64,000 nt of DNA. Source: Erythrobasidium yunnanense (Eukaryota; Basidiomycota; Cystobasidiomycetes; Erythrobasidiales; Erythrobasidiaceae). Where the stretch lies: contig BCJC01000006.1 in assembly GCA_001600175.1 (NCBI GenBank), positions 325,968 to 389,967 of the forward strand, given 5' to 3'. A model generated the notes under the pieces. That model was not told the DNA's origin, did no database searches, and worked only from the letters and a program-made list of their open reading frames with translations. Shown here in pieces: positions 12,188 to 24,454 of the stretch; the first letter of the stretch is position 1, and every line of letters starts with the position of its first letter. A program made the translations under genes and the position numbers.

Positions 12188-14470
12188 CAAAGCAGGCTTG
12201 CTTCTTAACGATTTTTCCTGAGGCTTTGGTGGATGAAGGAGATTGAGAAGATGCGGAAGCAGCACAAGGAGGCTCTTTACAGACGCATGTACATTCGCCC
12301 AGCTGATAGCGGCGTCTCCAATCACAAAAACTTGGAGATGCCGAGAACTCAAATGCCTAATAATAGATCTGGCACTGAGATCCACGTCATGCACTTAGGA
12401 GCTTATCGCGTCCCGCTTGGCTGAGCAGTTGACGTTTTTGCTAACACAACGGATGATTAGCAGACAATGTCGAGGCCTCAGGTAGACATCTGCGAGATGG
12501 TCCGTTTCGCATGCAACCATCCCGCACCTCTGATTGGGTCTTACGATATCAACGCGATTGGCAGAGACTGAGATAGACCGTGTTCCAGTTGCTGAACTAT
12601 TCCATAAATCATCACGGCGCATGTGCTACCCAACTCAGACGATGGCAGACGCGAACAGGTGCCATCGGACTTCATCCCGGCTCTTACAAAGTCCCCAGCT
12701 GGACTGCCCTACGGTGCACCGCAAAGCGGCTGATCTCTCCATGCTTGGGATAAAGTGCAGAGCGTAGTGTCAGCCGCCAGGTGTCTGCGTGAAGGTCGAT
12801 CTTACGGCCTCGTGTTGCCAGCTCTTCGTACATTTCGATGTCATGTATCTTCTATCACAGTAGTCTTGCATGTTGAGCTTCCCTTCTTTGGATCGTTCGT
12901 CACAATGGACAGGACAGCTTAGCTGGCCAGAACTGTCAGAATCCCTTCATTCGATCTTTGTCTGCGCACTATCGTGCGAAGAAGCCAGTGTACATCGGCT
13001 CAGATCAAGACGAGATTGGCCAAACGCAGGCGTGCTAGGTATTGGGAGAAAAGGGGTTCTGCCAATGATCATGGGAGCGAGCGGACCAGCAGGCTTGATA
13101 GATTGGTCTATTGAAACGAAGTAGAGACCCGCTTCGACTACCGTGGGGTGTCGCACTAGGACATACATGAACACAATATCTGATCAGCCTGTTGGAGTGA
13201 GAGTCCCTTGAACAGCCGTACTCTTAGAGGTCCTGCCATTAAACAAATGGAGCAGGTACTGAGGATAGAAGATGGGACGTGCTATACCCTCGAGGTGCAT
13301 GCCGCTGACCATCGCCTGGGTTTAGGAGATAAGTCGTTCCATCCACGTAAAGGGCGGTCCTGCTGGCCTCTTCGAAGGTATAACGCCGCATATGACGCCT
13401 GCCGCGAGCCACCACGCAGGAGCAGATATAGAAAGAGGTAGTCAGCTTGAAACGTAGTGTCTTGCCAGGCGCCCCCTGTTTATCTTGTATCGAATTGTTC
13501 ATAGTGAGTATAGCATGCTACAGGGCTTCAAATCTTGCAGCAGGCGTCCAGCGTAGGAGCATTCCCGTCCTTGTCATAAGCAGATCTCGCTAGGTTCCCG
13601 CTGGCGGGAGGCATCGCCAGCAGCCTCTCGTCCTGGCAAGCACATCTGCTGCTGGCGCTGCAAGCTCACGTAAATCTCTTGATATCCTTAGCAGACGAAG
13701 GATCCCTGCCAGCGGTCTCGTCGTCCATCAGGCGGTTCTGTCAAAGCTCCATCATAGGAAGGATGAGCCTTTGTCGTCCGAGTGGACCGAAGAGTTGCTG
13801 CAGCGCTGCGCGCAGAGTCATTCCTAACTGGACCCTTCCAGGATGTGCAAGGAGTAGGACCTGGCGCACTAGTCCTCGTCATTCCTTATATCGATGAATT
13901 GCCAAGCAGCATGCAGGCGCATCTGAAAGACGTGCCGCGGAAAAGGCGCTTCATCCTGCACGATAACAGCTACCTCCTTCCTCCTGAGAACGGGCTGATA
14001 TGGGAAGGGTTTCCTAAGCTACCCTCGTCTCGCTCTCCTCGTTGGCCGCCTGCTCCCGGTACAGGGTGGTCACGGGCGCTCCATATACTTTACATCTGCT
14101 CATCGTCCGTTTCCCAGCATAATAAGCACGGTGGGAAGCACATTACACCAATGTCCCGCCAATGCCTGCCAAAGCCGAGCAGCACCCGCCAATGCCTGCC
14201 AAGGCCGCGCAGCATGAAAATCTCCAGTTGAAGGTCGTCTAAAGAATGTGTAAAAGAGCAGGCCGAAGTCTATATATACCATTGCTTTGCGACCTCCTCA
14301 TGCTGTATAATCATGCTACTAACATGGAGTTCCCATAGCCCGCATCGTAGCCGACGAGCTGAAGCCGCCATCACGGATCCTCCACATCCTACTTCTATCC
14401 CTTCTGTTTCTTCCTTGTTTCTGCACCCCCTCTTATCTCCCTCCTCAATCTAATTCTCTACTGAGTCGAC
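12188..14470. other. Gene-poor stretch, no supported gene
   Basis: About 2.3 kb with only short overlapping open frames on both strands that lack motifs and plausible intron patterns. Nothing resembles a neighbour's protein. It contains a two-unit direct repeat near 14157-14216 and ends in a pyrimidine-rich leader just before the first MFS gene. It may hold a decayed gene or non-coding RNA, but nothing shows this. Confidence 0.4.
14157..14216. repeat. Two-copy 30-bp tandem repeat
   Basis: Two head-to-tail units of 30 bp beginning CGCCAATGCCTGCCAA, differing at only a few bases. No known family; possibly replication slippage. It lies about 260 bp upstream of the first MFS start codon. Confidence 0.7.
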
Positions 14471-16468
14471 ATGAGTGTGCCTGCGCCTGCTATAGGGAGC
14501 GTCGTGCAGGCTAGCAAGAAAGCCGGAGATGCTCTCATCGACGAGAAGGCGAATCCTCAGATGCACGAGAACGCGAATGAAGGGCCCTATCTCACATCGC
14601 TGTCTCCCGCTGAACTCGAACTGGAAAAGAAGCTCAAGCGGAAGATCGACCTTCGATGGCTTATGCTCAGCATGATCTACCTGCTCAACTACATTGACAG
14701 GAATGCCATGCCCGCTGCTAGGTGAAGTCCTCCGCAGAAAGTCATATGGTCTTGCAGCAGCTGATCGATATCTGGGTTTCGCATTTAGATTGAAGGGCTT
14801 CCAGAAGGATACGCATCTCACAGGCGATCAATATGAGCTGGCCATCTCCATCTTCTTTGTTGGCTACATTGTCATGCAAGTCCCTAGCAATTTCTTCCTA
14901 AACTACATCAGTCGCCCGAGCTGGTTCATCGGTGGTGCAACCGCGACTTGGGGTGTCGTATCGCTCTGCGGAGGGTGAGTATATACTCTACTACGTCATG
15001 CCGTAATCTTGTTTACCGTTGTACGTCATATATCAGCTTTGTCAACAACTACAGCAGCGTCTTCGCTGTTCGGTTCTTGCTGGGTTTCGTAGAAGGTCAG
15101 TCGAAGTCTTAGTATAGCGTTCCACATGATCCACTAGCTGACAGTCGCTCGTAGCGCCCTTCTTCCCCGGCGCACTCTTCTGTCTCAGTCGGTGGTACAC
15201 CAAGCGTGAGCTCGCAACCAGACAGATTCTTATCTATGTCGTTGCACAAATCTCTTCGGCCATCTCTGGTCTTTTGGCTGCAGGAATCCTGTCTGGCATG
15301 GAAGGCGTTCTGTAAGCATGCTAGTATACCGCACTCGTAGGACCAAGGGCTAACATGCTATGTTCTTTTCAACAGTGGACATTCTGGATGGCGCGTAAGC
15401 ATGATGACTTTCGCATGCTTTCCCGTCGGTTGATATTATTGTCCTCTTGCGTATTAGTGGCTCTTCTGGATCGAAGGGTTGGTCACCGTGTGTGTCGGCG
15501 TTGCCGCGACTTTCATTCTTCCAGACTGGCCATCGACATCCAAATTCTTGACTGAAGAAGAGCGAGCATTGGCTGTCAAGCGTCTCGCGATCGAAGTTGG
15601 ACAGAGCGACGAAGAGCAGATCGGTTTTCTGAAAGCCTGCAAGATGGCCTTCACCGACTACAAAGTCTGGCTGTTCTGCCTGGCAATATATTGTCACAAC
15701 ACGTCGTTCAGTTTCACTTCGTATTTCCCAACGAGTGAGTCTTCCTTGACTAGCGCTATTGGACTACTCCTAATGCACACTTCCAGTTGTCAAGACCCTT
15801 GGCTATGGCTCGACCCAAACCTTGCTTCTCACTGCCCCTCCCTGGGTTTTCAGCGCTCTGCTGATTGCCATTTGGGGTTACTTGTCTGATCGGACGGGAA
15901 AGCGTTACATCTGGATTATTCTCTCGCTTATCCTTACCTTTCCCGGCTTCATCATTCTCCTTGCGACCAAGACGCATCCTATCGCCCCTCGTTATGTCAG
16001 CATGTTTCTCATGTTGGGCAGTCATGCGGGCTACATTCTGCTGTGCGTTCTGACCTGTCTCACTTACCTCAAGCGAGCTTGGCTTATCAATTGCTGCAGG
16101 TTTTCGTGGTTGAGCTCTACTGTTCCACGACCATCAGCAAAGGTGAGATTGGTCCTCGAAAGTCGAGTATTAGAGCGCTGACGTTTGCGTAGCGAGCTGT
16201 TGCATTTGCATGGGTCAACTCGATTGGTCAGCTCGGCCAAATCACTGGAGGCTACCTCTTTCCGGGGGAATGGGAACCTGCATTCAAGCAGTCCTGGGCA
16301 ATCCTGCTCGCTATGTCAGCCGCAGCCTGTTTGGTTTACACGATCATCTACCTAGATCTCGTGAGGCTCAACAAGAAGATGGACGCTCTGCAGAGGGAGT
16401 CGACCGAGACCACAGATGGAAGCGATGCATTGCAGGGCAACAGACTGTCATGGAGATACGCCTTGTAG
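14471..16468 (+). CDS. MFS anion:cation symporter, Dal5-like (copy 1)
   Basis: Nine exons (14471-14721, 14789-14974, 15037-15095, 15155-15311, 15376-15394, 15458-15734, 15787-16042, 16100-16142, 16193-16468) give 507 residues. Seen: KIDLRWL, YLLNYIDRNAM in span 1, GYIVMQVPSN, RFLLGFVEAPFFPGA (the MFS motif before span 5), YLSDRTGKRYIW in the second half, and NSIGQLGQITGGYLFP. This is the allantoate/vitamin permease (ACS) family of fungal plasma-membrane transporters for small carboxylates, ureides or vitamins. Substrate unknown. One internal exon is only 19 nt. It lies about 630 bp upstream of a paralogue with identical exon phases. Confidence 0.92.
14955..15097 (+). repeat. Near-identical tract shared by the two MFS genes (unit 1)
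   Basis: 143 bp covering the end of exon 2, all of intron 2 and exon 3. By eye it matches 17572-17714 at all but one position with no gaps, although the flanking exons and other introns of the two genes differ often. See the finding on gene conversion. Confidence 0.85.
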
Positions 16469-17100
16469 AATGCTTGATTAAATCAACGTTCATACGAGAA
16501 GCACTTGCAGCCACAAAGCGAGCGGCAGCAAACCATGTTTTGAGTCACGAATGAGAGTCAAAGTACTAAAAGCTTTACAATCTACAAGCATTAATATGTA
16601 AGTTCCAAGGTATAGTATCGACCACATCGACGATGATCCGTCACTGACAAATCATGGCAGCCTCCGTTCGCTTCAGCTTACGGCGCGCTCACAGCCTGCC
16701 CGACGAAGCCTGGGCAGTGTGAAAATCAGTCGGTGCTCCTTATCGAAGTCGCCGATGCGTGAGAAGAGGAGTTCGAAAGACGTCGCTAAATCAGTGACTC
16801 TGGGTTGCCGGGTGTCTAAATTTAGTGACTTCTCTGAAATCCTCCTGATTTTTGGATGCCGGGGAGTGGAGGTGAAGTGCTTGAGATGCCGACACCCGCA
16901 GCTAAACTAATGAATGGATTTTCCAATCGTGCGGGAGTGTCCGCGAGCACCCTGGACCGACCGTTCTCTGGCCCCTGACGAGTATTAACGCTCCTTTATC
17001 TCTCTCACCTCCTCTCTGCTTTTCTTCTCATTCTGCCTTCTACATTCCCTTTGACCTTAGATCCTGTCACCTCTCCTGACAAGATTATCTGTCAACTGCA
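16469..17100. other. Spacer between the two MFS genes
   Basis: About 630 bp holding the 3' end of copy 1 and the promoter of copy 2. The last 130 bp are pyrimidine-rich, as is the leader of copy 1. No gene supported. Confidence 0.5.
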
Positions 17101-19082
17101 ATGAGCGCACCTGCTGGAAGCCTAGTGCAGGCAAGCAAGAAAGCTGGAGACGCAATCATCGACGAAAAGACAATCCCTCAGACATACGAAAAGGACAATG
17201 ACAATCAGTGCATCACATCGCTGTCACCTGCCGAGCTCGAGCTGGAGAAGAAGCTCAAGCGAAAGATCGACCTTAGATGGCTTATTCTCAGCATCATCTA
17301 CCTGCTCAACTACATCGACAGAAATGCCATGCCCGCTGCTAGGTACGCTGCATGAGGATTCTGCCTATTGCCGCTGAACGTACTGACATCAAATCCTCTG
17401 CATAGATTGAAGGGCTTTCAAAGAGATACACATCTTACACCGGATCAATATGAACTGGCCATCTCCATCTTCTTTGTTGGCTACATCGTTATGCAAGTTC
17501 CTAGCAATTTTTTCCTCAACTACATCAGTCGCCCAAGCTGGTTCATCGGTGGTGCTACCGCGACATGGGGAGTCGTATCGCTCTGCGGAGGGTGAGTATA
17601 TACTCTACTACGTCATGCCGTAATCTTGTTTACCGTTGTACATCATATATCAGCTTTGTCAACAACTACAGCAGCGTCTTCGCTGTTCGGTTCTTGCTGG
17701 GTTTCGTAGAAGGTGAGCCCTACTTCCGGAAGCGCTGGCACGGTAGCAGAAGCTGATATTGGCGTATAGCACCCTTCTTTCCCGGCGCGCTGTTTTGCCT
17801 CAGTCGATGGTATACGAAACGAGAACTTGCCAAGAGACAGATTTTGATCTACGTGGCAGCAAGTATCTCGTCAGCGATCTCTGGACTGTTGGCTGCTGGT
17901 ATCCTTTCCGGGATGGAGGGTGTTGCGTGCGTTCTCGCCTCGACTACCCCTGGAGTAGATGGTAGAAGCTGATACATGCTTGCGAGTATATAGCGGACAT
18001 TCCGGATGGCGCGTAGGTCCCTTGCGTTTCAAGTGCGTTGGAAGTCGCTGACCTTCTATCGTCTCACATACTAGTGGCTATTCTGGCTCGAGGGTATGGT
18101 CACGGTCATTGTCGGACTTGCGGCAGCCATGATTCTTCCCGACTGGCCGTCGACCTCAAAGTTCCTGACCCCGGAAGAGCGAGCGTTGGCTGTCAAGCGT
18201 TTGGCTATTGAAGTCGGCCAAAGTGACGAGGAACAAGTTGGCTTCTTCCAGGCCTGCAAGATGACCTTTACCGATTACAAAGTCTGGCTATTCTGCTTGG
18301 CAATGTACTGCCACAACACCTCTTTCTCCTTCACTTCTTACTTCCCTACCAGTAAGTCTAGCAAGCGTGTTGCGGGATACTCTCGCTGACGTACCGCACT
18401 TAGTCGTCAAAACTCTTGGATATGGTTCAACCCAGACTTTGCTGCTTACTGCCCCTCCTTGGTTCTTCAGTGCACTACTGATCGCTATCTGGGGTTACCT
18501 ATCGGACCGCACAGGAAAGCGCTACATCTGGATTATGTTATCGCTCGTCCTCACCTTCCCAGGCTTCATCATCCTTCTGGCGACAAAGACACATCCTATC
18601 GCACCGCGCTACGTCAGTATGTTCCTCATGTTGGCCAGTCATGCAGGCTATATTCTATTGTAAGTCCTCTCTATTAGCTCATGTGAGAAGCTTGCTGACA
18701 GGTCATATTTAAGGTTCTCGTGGTTGAGTTCTACCATCCCGAGACCGTCTGCCAAGGTAAGATGGCTTTTGCTCAAGCTTTGTGCAGCTTACTGACTTAC
18801 GTACAGCGAGCTATTGCATTCGCATGGGTCAACTCCATTGGTCAGCTCGGCCAAATCACTGGAGGATACCTGTTCCCGGAAGAATGGGAACCAGCCTTCA
18901 AGCAATCTTGGGCGATCTTACTATCGATGTCCGCTGCGGCCTGCTTGTTCTACACAATCATCTACCTAGACCTGGTCAGACTTAACAAGAAGATGGATGC
19001 TGCGCAGAGAGAAGCGACAGAGACCACAGATGGAAGCGATGCATTGCAGGGTAACAGGCTATCATGGAGATATGCCTTGTAA
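17101..19082 (+). CDS. MFS anion:cation symporter, Dal5-like (copy 2)
   Basis: Nine exons (17101-17342, 17406-17591, 17654-17712, 17770-17926, 17994-18012, 18075-18351, 18404-18659, 18714-18756, 18807-19082) give 504 residues. Every internal exon has the same length as in the upstream gene, including the 19-nt exon, so the pair arose by tandem duplication after the intron pattern was fixed. Protein identity is high through all spans; differences cluster in the cytosolic N-terminus. Same motifs as copy 1 (YLLNYIDRNAM, YLSDRTGKRYIW, GQLGQITGGYLFP). Likely the same or a closely related substrate. It converges with the P450 gene, 162 bp away. Confidence 0.92.
17572..17714 (+). repeat. Near-identical tract shared by the two MFS genes (unit 2)
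   Basis: Partner of the tract at 14955-15097; the single visible difference is one base near the 3' end of the intron. Confidence 0.85.
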
Positions 19083-19244
19083 GAGGTACATTAGGATATC
19101 TCACTGAAGAGCATTTGCCATCCATATACAGCGTTGTATGTGTACAATCGAAGGTTTTGCAAATGTCCAGATCGTTGCATCTAGTTGATGACATTGTACG
19201 CCTTTCCTCGAAAACTGGTATTACAACTCTCCCGGTACCGTCAA

Positions 19245-21211
19245 TCACCGCCTTTCTCTGAAGATGACCGGCAGAGGCTTCGGAGTGAGCGTAATGACCG
19301 TCTTAGCGTTATCTAGCAATCTCCGTCTAGCATCTTCTACGCTTTCGCCCTCCTTTACTACGCTCGGATCCAGTAAGACCTCATACCTTCGCAGGATCTC
19401 CGAAAGCAGCGTAACAGCTTCTACTTGCGCAAACTTCTGACCCAAACACTGTCGAGCACCTTGTGAGAATGCCATGAATGCTTCTCTCGGCCACTTGTAT
19501 CCTGTCTCTTCATTGTCCAGGAACCGTGATGGCCGGAAGTTTTCTACGTCTTCACCCCAGTAATGCGGGTTGTAATGGAGTGCAGGAACGTCTATCAAGA
19601 CTTGAGAATGTGCAGGAACATGCACTTTGGATACCTCTGATGTCGTCTCATCTTCCGAGAAGGTTCGGACAGGTACGAGCGTGTCTTCCACGCTGTATTT
19701 GGGGATAATCACGACTGTAGGATAGAGGCGGAGTGTTTCGAGGAACAAGCCCAGAACGTACCGTAGTGCTGGAACATGCTCGTATCGCATTTCGTCAGAG
19801 CGGGATGGCAAGACTTCCAGGATGCATTGGTGTGTTTCCTCCTGAATCTCCGGGTGCAAGGCCAGCAGACCGAATGTGAAGGCCAGAGTATGAGCGGTAG
19901 TATCTAGAACGGACATTATGTTTTAGCCTTTGCACCGTGTCTAGTAAATACTGGAAGACCTACCATGTCCAGCTAGAAGGAAGACGTAGATATTGCTGCA
20001 AACTTCCTGATTCGTGAGTCTAGCACGTTTAGGATCGATGTCTCCGTCGCCTTCGCCGCTAGCAGCTACGAAGGCCCCTAGCAGATCTTGCTTCTTCTTC
20101 CCCGTTTCCTCGCCTTTCTCATTATCTGCAGATCCTTCTAGACGTCGCGCATCGATCATCTCACACAGATATTGCGTGAATTCTTTGTATGACAATGCAA
20201 CGTGGCTGGGATGTGTAAAGTAGGGTAACTTGTACGCAAACTTCGGACAGCAAGTCAGTTCATTTCGTCATATACAGCTTGAGAATTTGGGCTTACCTGC
20301 GGCAGAGCAATCTTGTACCATACATTTTCAAGAACGCTGTGCATCGCATCCTTGAACGACATCTTATGTTGCCCAGGCTTCGCATCCGGAGAATCGTCCC
20401 TCCAGGGAGGCGAGTGCGAAAAGGCTGCGCCCAGAATGACGAAAAGGGCCATCTTGAGCGTCAAAGAGACGATGCTTTGCACTTTCACCTCTTTCTGTCC
20501 AGCCCTCTTCATTTCAAGCTGCCAGTCTTCAAAGCATGAATCGAGAGTCTTCATAGAATGGCGCCAAGCGAGTTCATTGATGTTCTCGAGTAGGTTGGAA
20601 GAAGCGACGATCTTCTTGTGACGCTGGTACTCGGCTCCTTCGCTGACTCCAACGTTCGGACCATACATGGCCAGAGGACCGTACATAAGCAGAGGCTTCA
20701 CGAATTTCTTCCTCTCTGCTACGATGTACTTGATAGCTCCTGGATCAGCTACCAGAATAGTCTTGACGAGCGGGAGCACCGAGACTATTGAGACCAGATC
20801 TGTCTTGTACCGGCTGAACAGGGAATGCTTGTAGCGCCATGTGTACTGTTCGCCAAGGTTGAAGTACCGCGACCAGCGCGGTAGAGCAGCTGCGAACATG
20901 GCATTGGGATGTACTGCGATTCGATAGCCGGGAATATGTCTGAGGAGCAGCCGTTCAGCGTTGATCAGGGATGAAGTGAACGCTAGCGGACTGACTTCAA
21001 GGCCGAGAGGTTCGCACGGAAGTCGCGTACTATCCATTGAGTCGTCTTGAGCACCCAGAACGAGATCGCGGCCAGAAGTACGAGAAGGATCAGTTGGGCG
21101 ACCATGGTGCGGCAGCAAGGCAGGGAAGATCAGCTGAAGCGACCAAGAGACGAGAGTAATGACAGAGCAAAGCTTCGACTGCAGTAAGACTCGCTGCTTC
21201 AGGTTCTTCAT
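19245..21211 (-). CDS. Cytochrome P450 monooxygenase
   Basis: Exons 20297-21211, 19964-20240 and 19245-19903 give 616 residues. An N-terminal hydrophobic anchor sits at about residues 15-35. Seen: the I-helix oxygen-binding site AGHGDTTA built across the second intron, the K-helix ExxR as ETLR, a PERF-like region NFRPSRFL, and the heme loop FSQGARQCLG with the axial cysteine. All catalytic signatures are present. It would be an ER-bound, NADPH-P450-reductase-dependent oxygenase. Members with this long N-terminus and an acidic/KKK loop before the I-helix occur in basidiomycetes, often of unknown substrate. There is no linked terpene or polyketide synthase, so a secondary-metabolite role is not supported. 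Confidence 0.92.
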
Positions 21212-21346
21212 TGCTTCGACAAGTTCTTTTGTTTGCCCTCAATAGGGGCAGATGATCGGTCAAAGCCGAAAGAGAAACCCTCTGTACGCGTCTGATAGAT
21301 GCACAACAACACAATACAGACACTGCGAATATCTAAAGTATCTAGC

Positions 21347-23466
21347 TTATCCTCTATAATCCATGTTGCGAGGATCGTCCTCGTCTCTGGTCAGCAGTCT
21401 AGCGTACTCTAGATATAGTCGAAACATGTACGCTTCCATGTCTGCCATCCTGAAGTGGTTCTCTGCCCAGTCTTTACCTGCTAAACCTATCTCCTTGCCT
21501 AAGGCATCGTGGCCGGAAGAGTGCTCGTCCCCGATAAAGAAAGACGCAATGGAGCTGAATTCTAGGGTTAGTACAGATGGAGTCAAATTGTAGCCTAGCT
21601 TACTGCAAGTCTGTGTAATCCATCTTGACCGGAATATAGCTATCGACGCAGGTTCAGCTGTATAGTCCGCATACTGGCTGAGAGGGAACGTACTGTAACC
21701 ACGGCTGTATGCGATCGCCCCACCATTCCGTGAAGCCAGTGCTCTTGAGAACAGCTTGCTTGGTGCTCATCAATCTATGAAAGCGGCCAGACCATCCGTT
21801 TCCATCGACATCGAAGACGTATTTATATTGATTCGCCTGATCTTGGTTCATGCCCTTCTCGGTGAATGGCAGATGACGTGCTACAGCTTCGCAGGAGCCG
21901 TCGTTCTGTTCACATTGGATGGGTCCGCCCGTGAAGATGATGTCGTAGAAACGAGGATTGAGGTGCGCCAAAGAAGCTTCGTATGCTTGCAGCGTAGTAT
22001 TGTCTTTAGCTGTCGTATAGACAGTAGAAGTGATATTGGTACTTTTGGAGTTCGTAAGTAGAGTCAAGCGACTTCTCTGAGCTGATCTCCAGATGATCTC
22101 CCTAGCGTATTTACTGCCCGTGCTGGACCCTCTCCATACAATCTTGTTCTTGCTCTTCTTCTCCCAGTCTGGATCATTGCCAACTTGCATGCCATACTGC
22201 TCGAGCGGAGTGACTAGGATGTCGGCATACAGAGACAATTTCGATTGCGAGAACAGAGGCCAAAGGTTGACTGCTCTAGGCCCGATGCCATAGTTCCCGG
22301 TCAATGAATGCAGAGGAAGGTTGTCGGGATGTCTACAGAAGTCGGAAGACTCGTACTGCTGTGTTATGAAGGAGGGGTGCGGGATAGGCTGGCGCGATGC
22401 GAGTCCACCGAAAGCTTTGCGCATATTGCTATTGGGCTCGCAGAAGGCTTCCCAGCCAACGAATTCTGTTGACCACGTATCAGTCTGGTCTGAGACATGC
22501 GGCCACCTAGCCTTACCTGGTGGATCGCCCCAATCTTCCCAACGATCTTGCGGTAATGCTGCTGTAAAGTCAGCACAGAGAGTTGAGGGAAGGACGAGCG
22601 CACATACTTTTACGTTGTCTGGCCAGACTTTCCAGCTCAACCCTTGGGGGACATGTACAGTCAGGATGCGGATCAACGGTGATCTAGGGCTTCCTCACCT
22701 CTTTTCGCCTGTCATGTGCATAACCGAAGTATCGTGCGTCCAGATTGTGACATTCATATCAGGGAGTAGATGGACGAAGCCTTGCATCAAGCCAATCTGT
22801 TCTTGCACGCGATGATGATCTTTTTCTCCCCCTGTTATCTTGGCTACCTTTCCTCCCTTGATCCATAGGGTAAAGCTGCCTTGGTAGTAGTAGTTGTTGA
22901 CATCTTCTATCATGACGCGAGATCTGTCTCTGATAGGTTTGGACGGCAGGCCAAGGAAAGGAAGAATGTCGCGGTGGATCTGGTCATACGAGTCTAGCAG
23001 GATGACTTTGTTCTCTTTCGCAAATTTATACCTGATAACATGAACAGTCAGGTAGAGACGCGACAATGCGAACATGATTGTGGACCTACCACTTATCGAA
23101 GCCTCTGGGCGGCGGTATTCCATACTTCTGCTTATAATTCTGGACTGCATTCCATAGATCTTTACTCTGACCATCCACTTTCTTCTTCCATTCGGTTTTA
23201 GCCTTCTCCATTAGATACAGGATAGGATGGTTGACGATGTTTTGCGGATTCGCGCCTGGACGCGCATGATCTTGCAGATAGAGGAGGCCATCTTTCTCTT
23301 TGAAAGCTTCTTCGGGACTCAGGATGTGCTGAGTATTCGGTAGATGCAAGCGGGATGTCCATGTCGCGTTGCTTTCTATCTGAGCCCGACTCCGCCAAAG
23401 CAGGAAGAGGCAGCCAGCGATAAGCAGGACCGACAGCAGCGGGCTGCGCTGGACAGCTCGCAGCAT
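21347..23466 (-). CDS. GT90 (CAP10-domain) glycosyltransferase
   Basis: Starts MLRAVQRSPLLSVLLIAG, a type II signal anchor for the Golgi. First exons 23090-23466 and 22699-23031; the region 22500-22700 has more than one splice solution (a 62-nt intron ending TTGAG fits the frame); the body runs to about 21700, followed by two short-intron joins giving YIPVKMDYTDL and a last exon ending at 21347. Seen: WRGSSTGSKY, FDVDGNGWSGRFHRLM and a STGFTEWW stretch, the hallmark blocks of fungal CAP10/GT90 proteins. The family includes Cryptococcus Cap10 and Cxt1 (beta-1,2-xylosyltransferase), which build capsule and glycolipid glycans. Donor is probably UDP-xylose or another UDP-sugar (inference). Confidence 0.88.
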
Positions 23467-24454
23467 GGACTAGCTGTCAGTCTTCTGGACAAGTGTTAGC
23501 AACTTAGGACGTTGGCGAAAAGCAAGAAGTCAGGTCAAGAAGAGACGTTGACGCTGATTGACGTCTAAGTAACCGGAAGCATGAGCGTATCAGACCAACC
23601 TCCAAGCTACCCTACAACGCCGTTATGATCTCCCTCTCCGCCGCCTGATTCTCTGTCAAAATTGTTCGGGGACCCGCTCGACGCGCTGCTGCAGTTTTGG
23701 GTGCGCACTATAGATTAACGTATCAACTACACACTAGCTCGCTGTGTCATTGGACGCGATGACTTCCTGAGCGCACCTCTCCATCTTCAAGCTGCTGCAG
23801 ACCATTTCTATGCCACTGGCCTCGAGAGAGAGAGAAAGGGAGACAGAGGATGCGAGAGCTCTCATGCTGCTCTAGCTACAATGGAAACGACAAAACTTCG
23901 CGGACTGTCTTATCACGTATTGATGCCCGGCTGAAAGGCTCGGCGTGGAAAGACGGACCTTCAAAAACAATTGAGCGCGCACGACTTTCGAACGCATGCG
24001 AACGCTAATCCTCAAGATCCTCTAACATCAGTCTGTCTGAACCTCTTCCGTGAGGCACAATGCTGAAGCTGAAGCGCCTCCTCATATGTCTGCTGAATCT
24101 TATCTGGACATCATGCATGCCGACGCCAAAAGGAATGAGGCTGTGTATCAGACTTTAGCTGCATAAGAGGCCGAAGCTGCAGAGGAACAAGGGTATGCGA
24201 GCGGAACAAGTGCTGAAGACCGCGAAGAGGAAGAGATCCAGATAGCCCAATGCGAGGTGAATGTGAGGTCCTGCTGGGACAACGGAGATATGTGGTGAAT
24301 AAGATGTAGTCGCTGTGTAGTTTGCATTTCATGTTATTGGGTGGAAAACGATAGATATTCGTGTATTGCTAATCGTTACAGGCGTAAATCAGATTGGAAA
24401 TGTCGCTGTGTTGGACAGTATGTGTATTATCGCGCTGCTTCTGGAGAGCTACCC
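23467..24454. other. Intergenic, 5' of the GT90 gene
   Basis: Nearly 1 kb without a supported gene. It contains a short GA-rich run near 23823-23840. Between about 24060 and 24300 the + strand has a short reading frame that looks protein-like but carries a stop in its middle (see rejected items). Confidence 0.4.

Noticed and set aside
13782-14231. A 149-codon + strand frame in the empty stretch before the MFS pair.
   Set aside because: No motif, Arg/Pro/Ser-rich, and its end runs through the 30-bp tandem repeat; I could not support it as a gene.
24060-24300. A possible small acidic protein on the + strand (frame containing MSAESYLDIMHADAKRNE).
   Set aside because: The frame has a stop in the middle before a further glutamate-rich part, and no splice pair that removes it was seen. 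No homology recognised.
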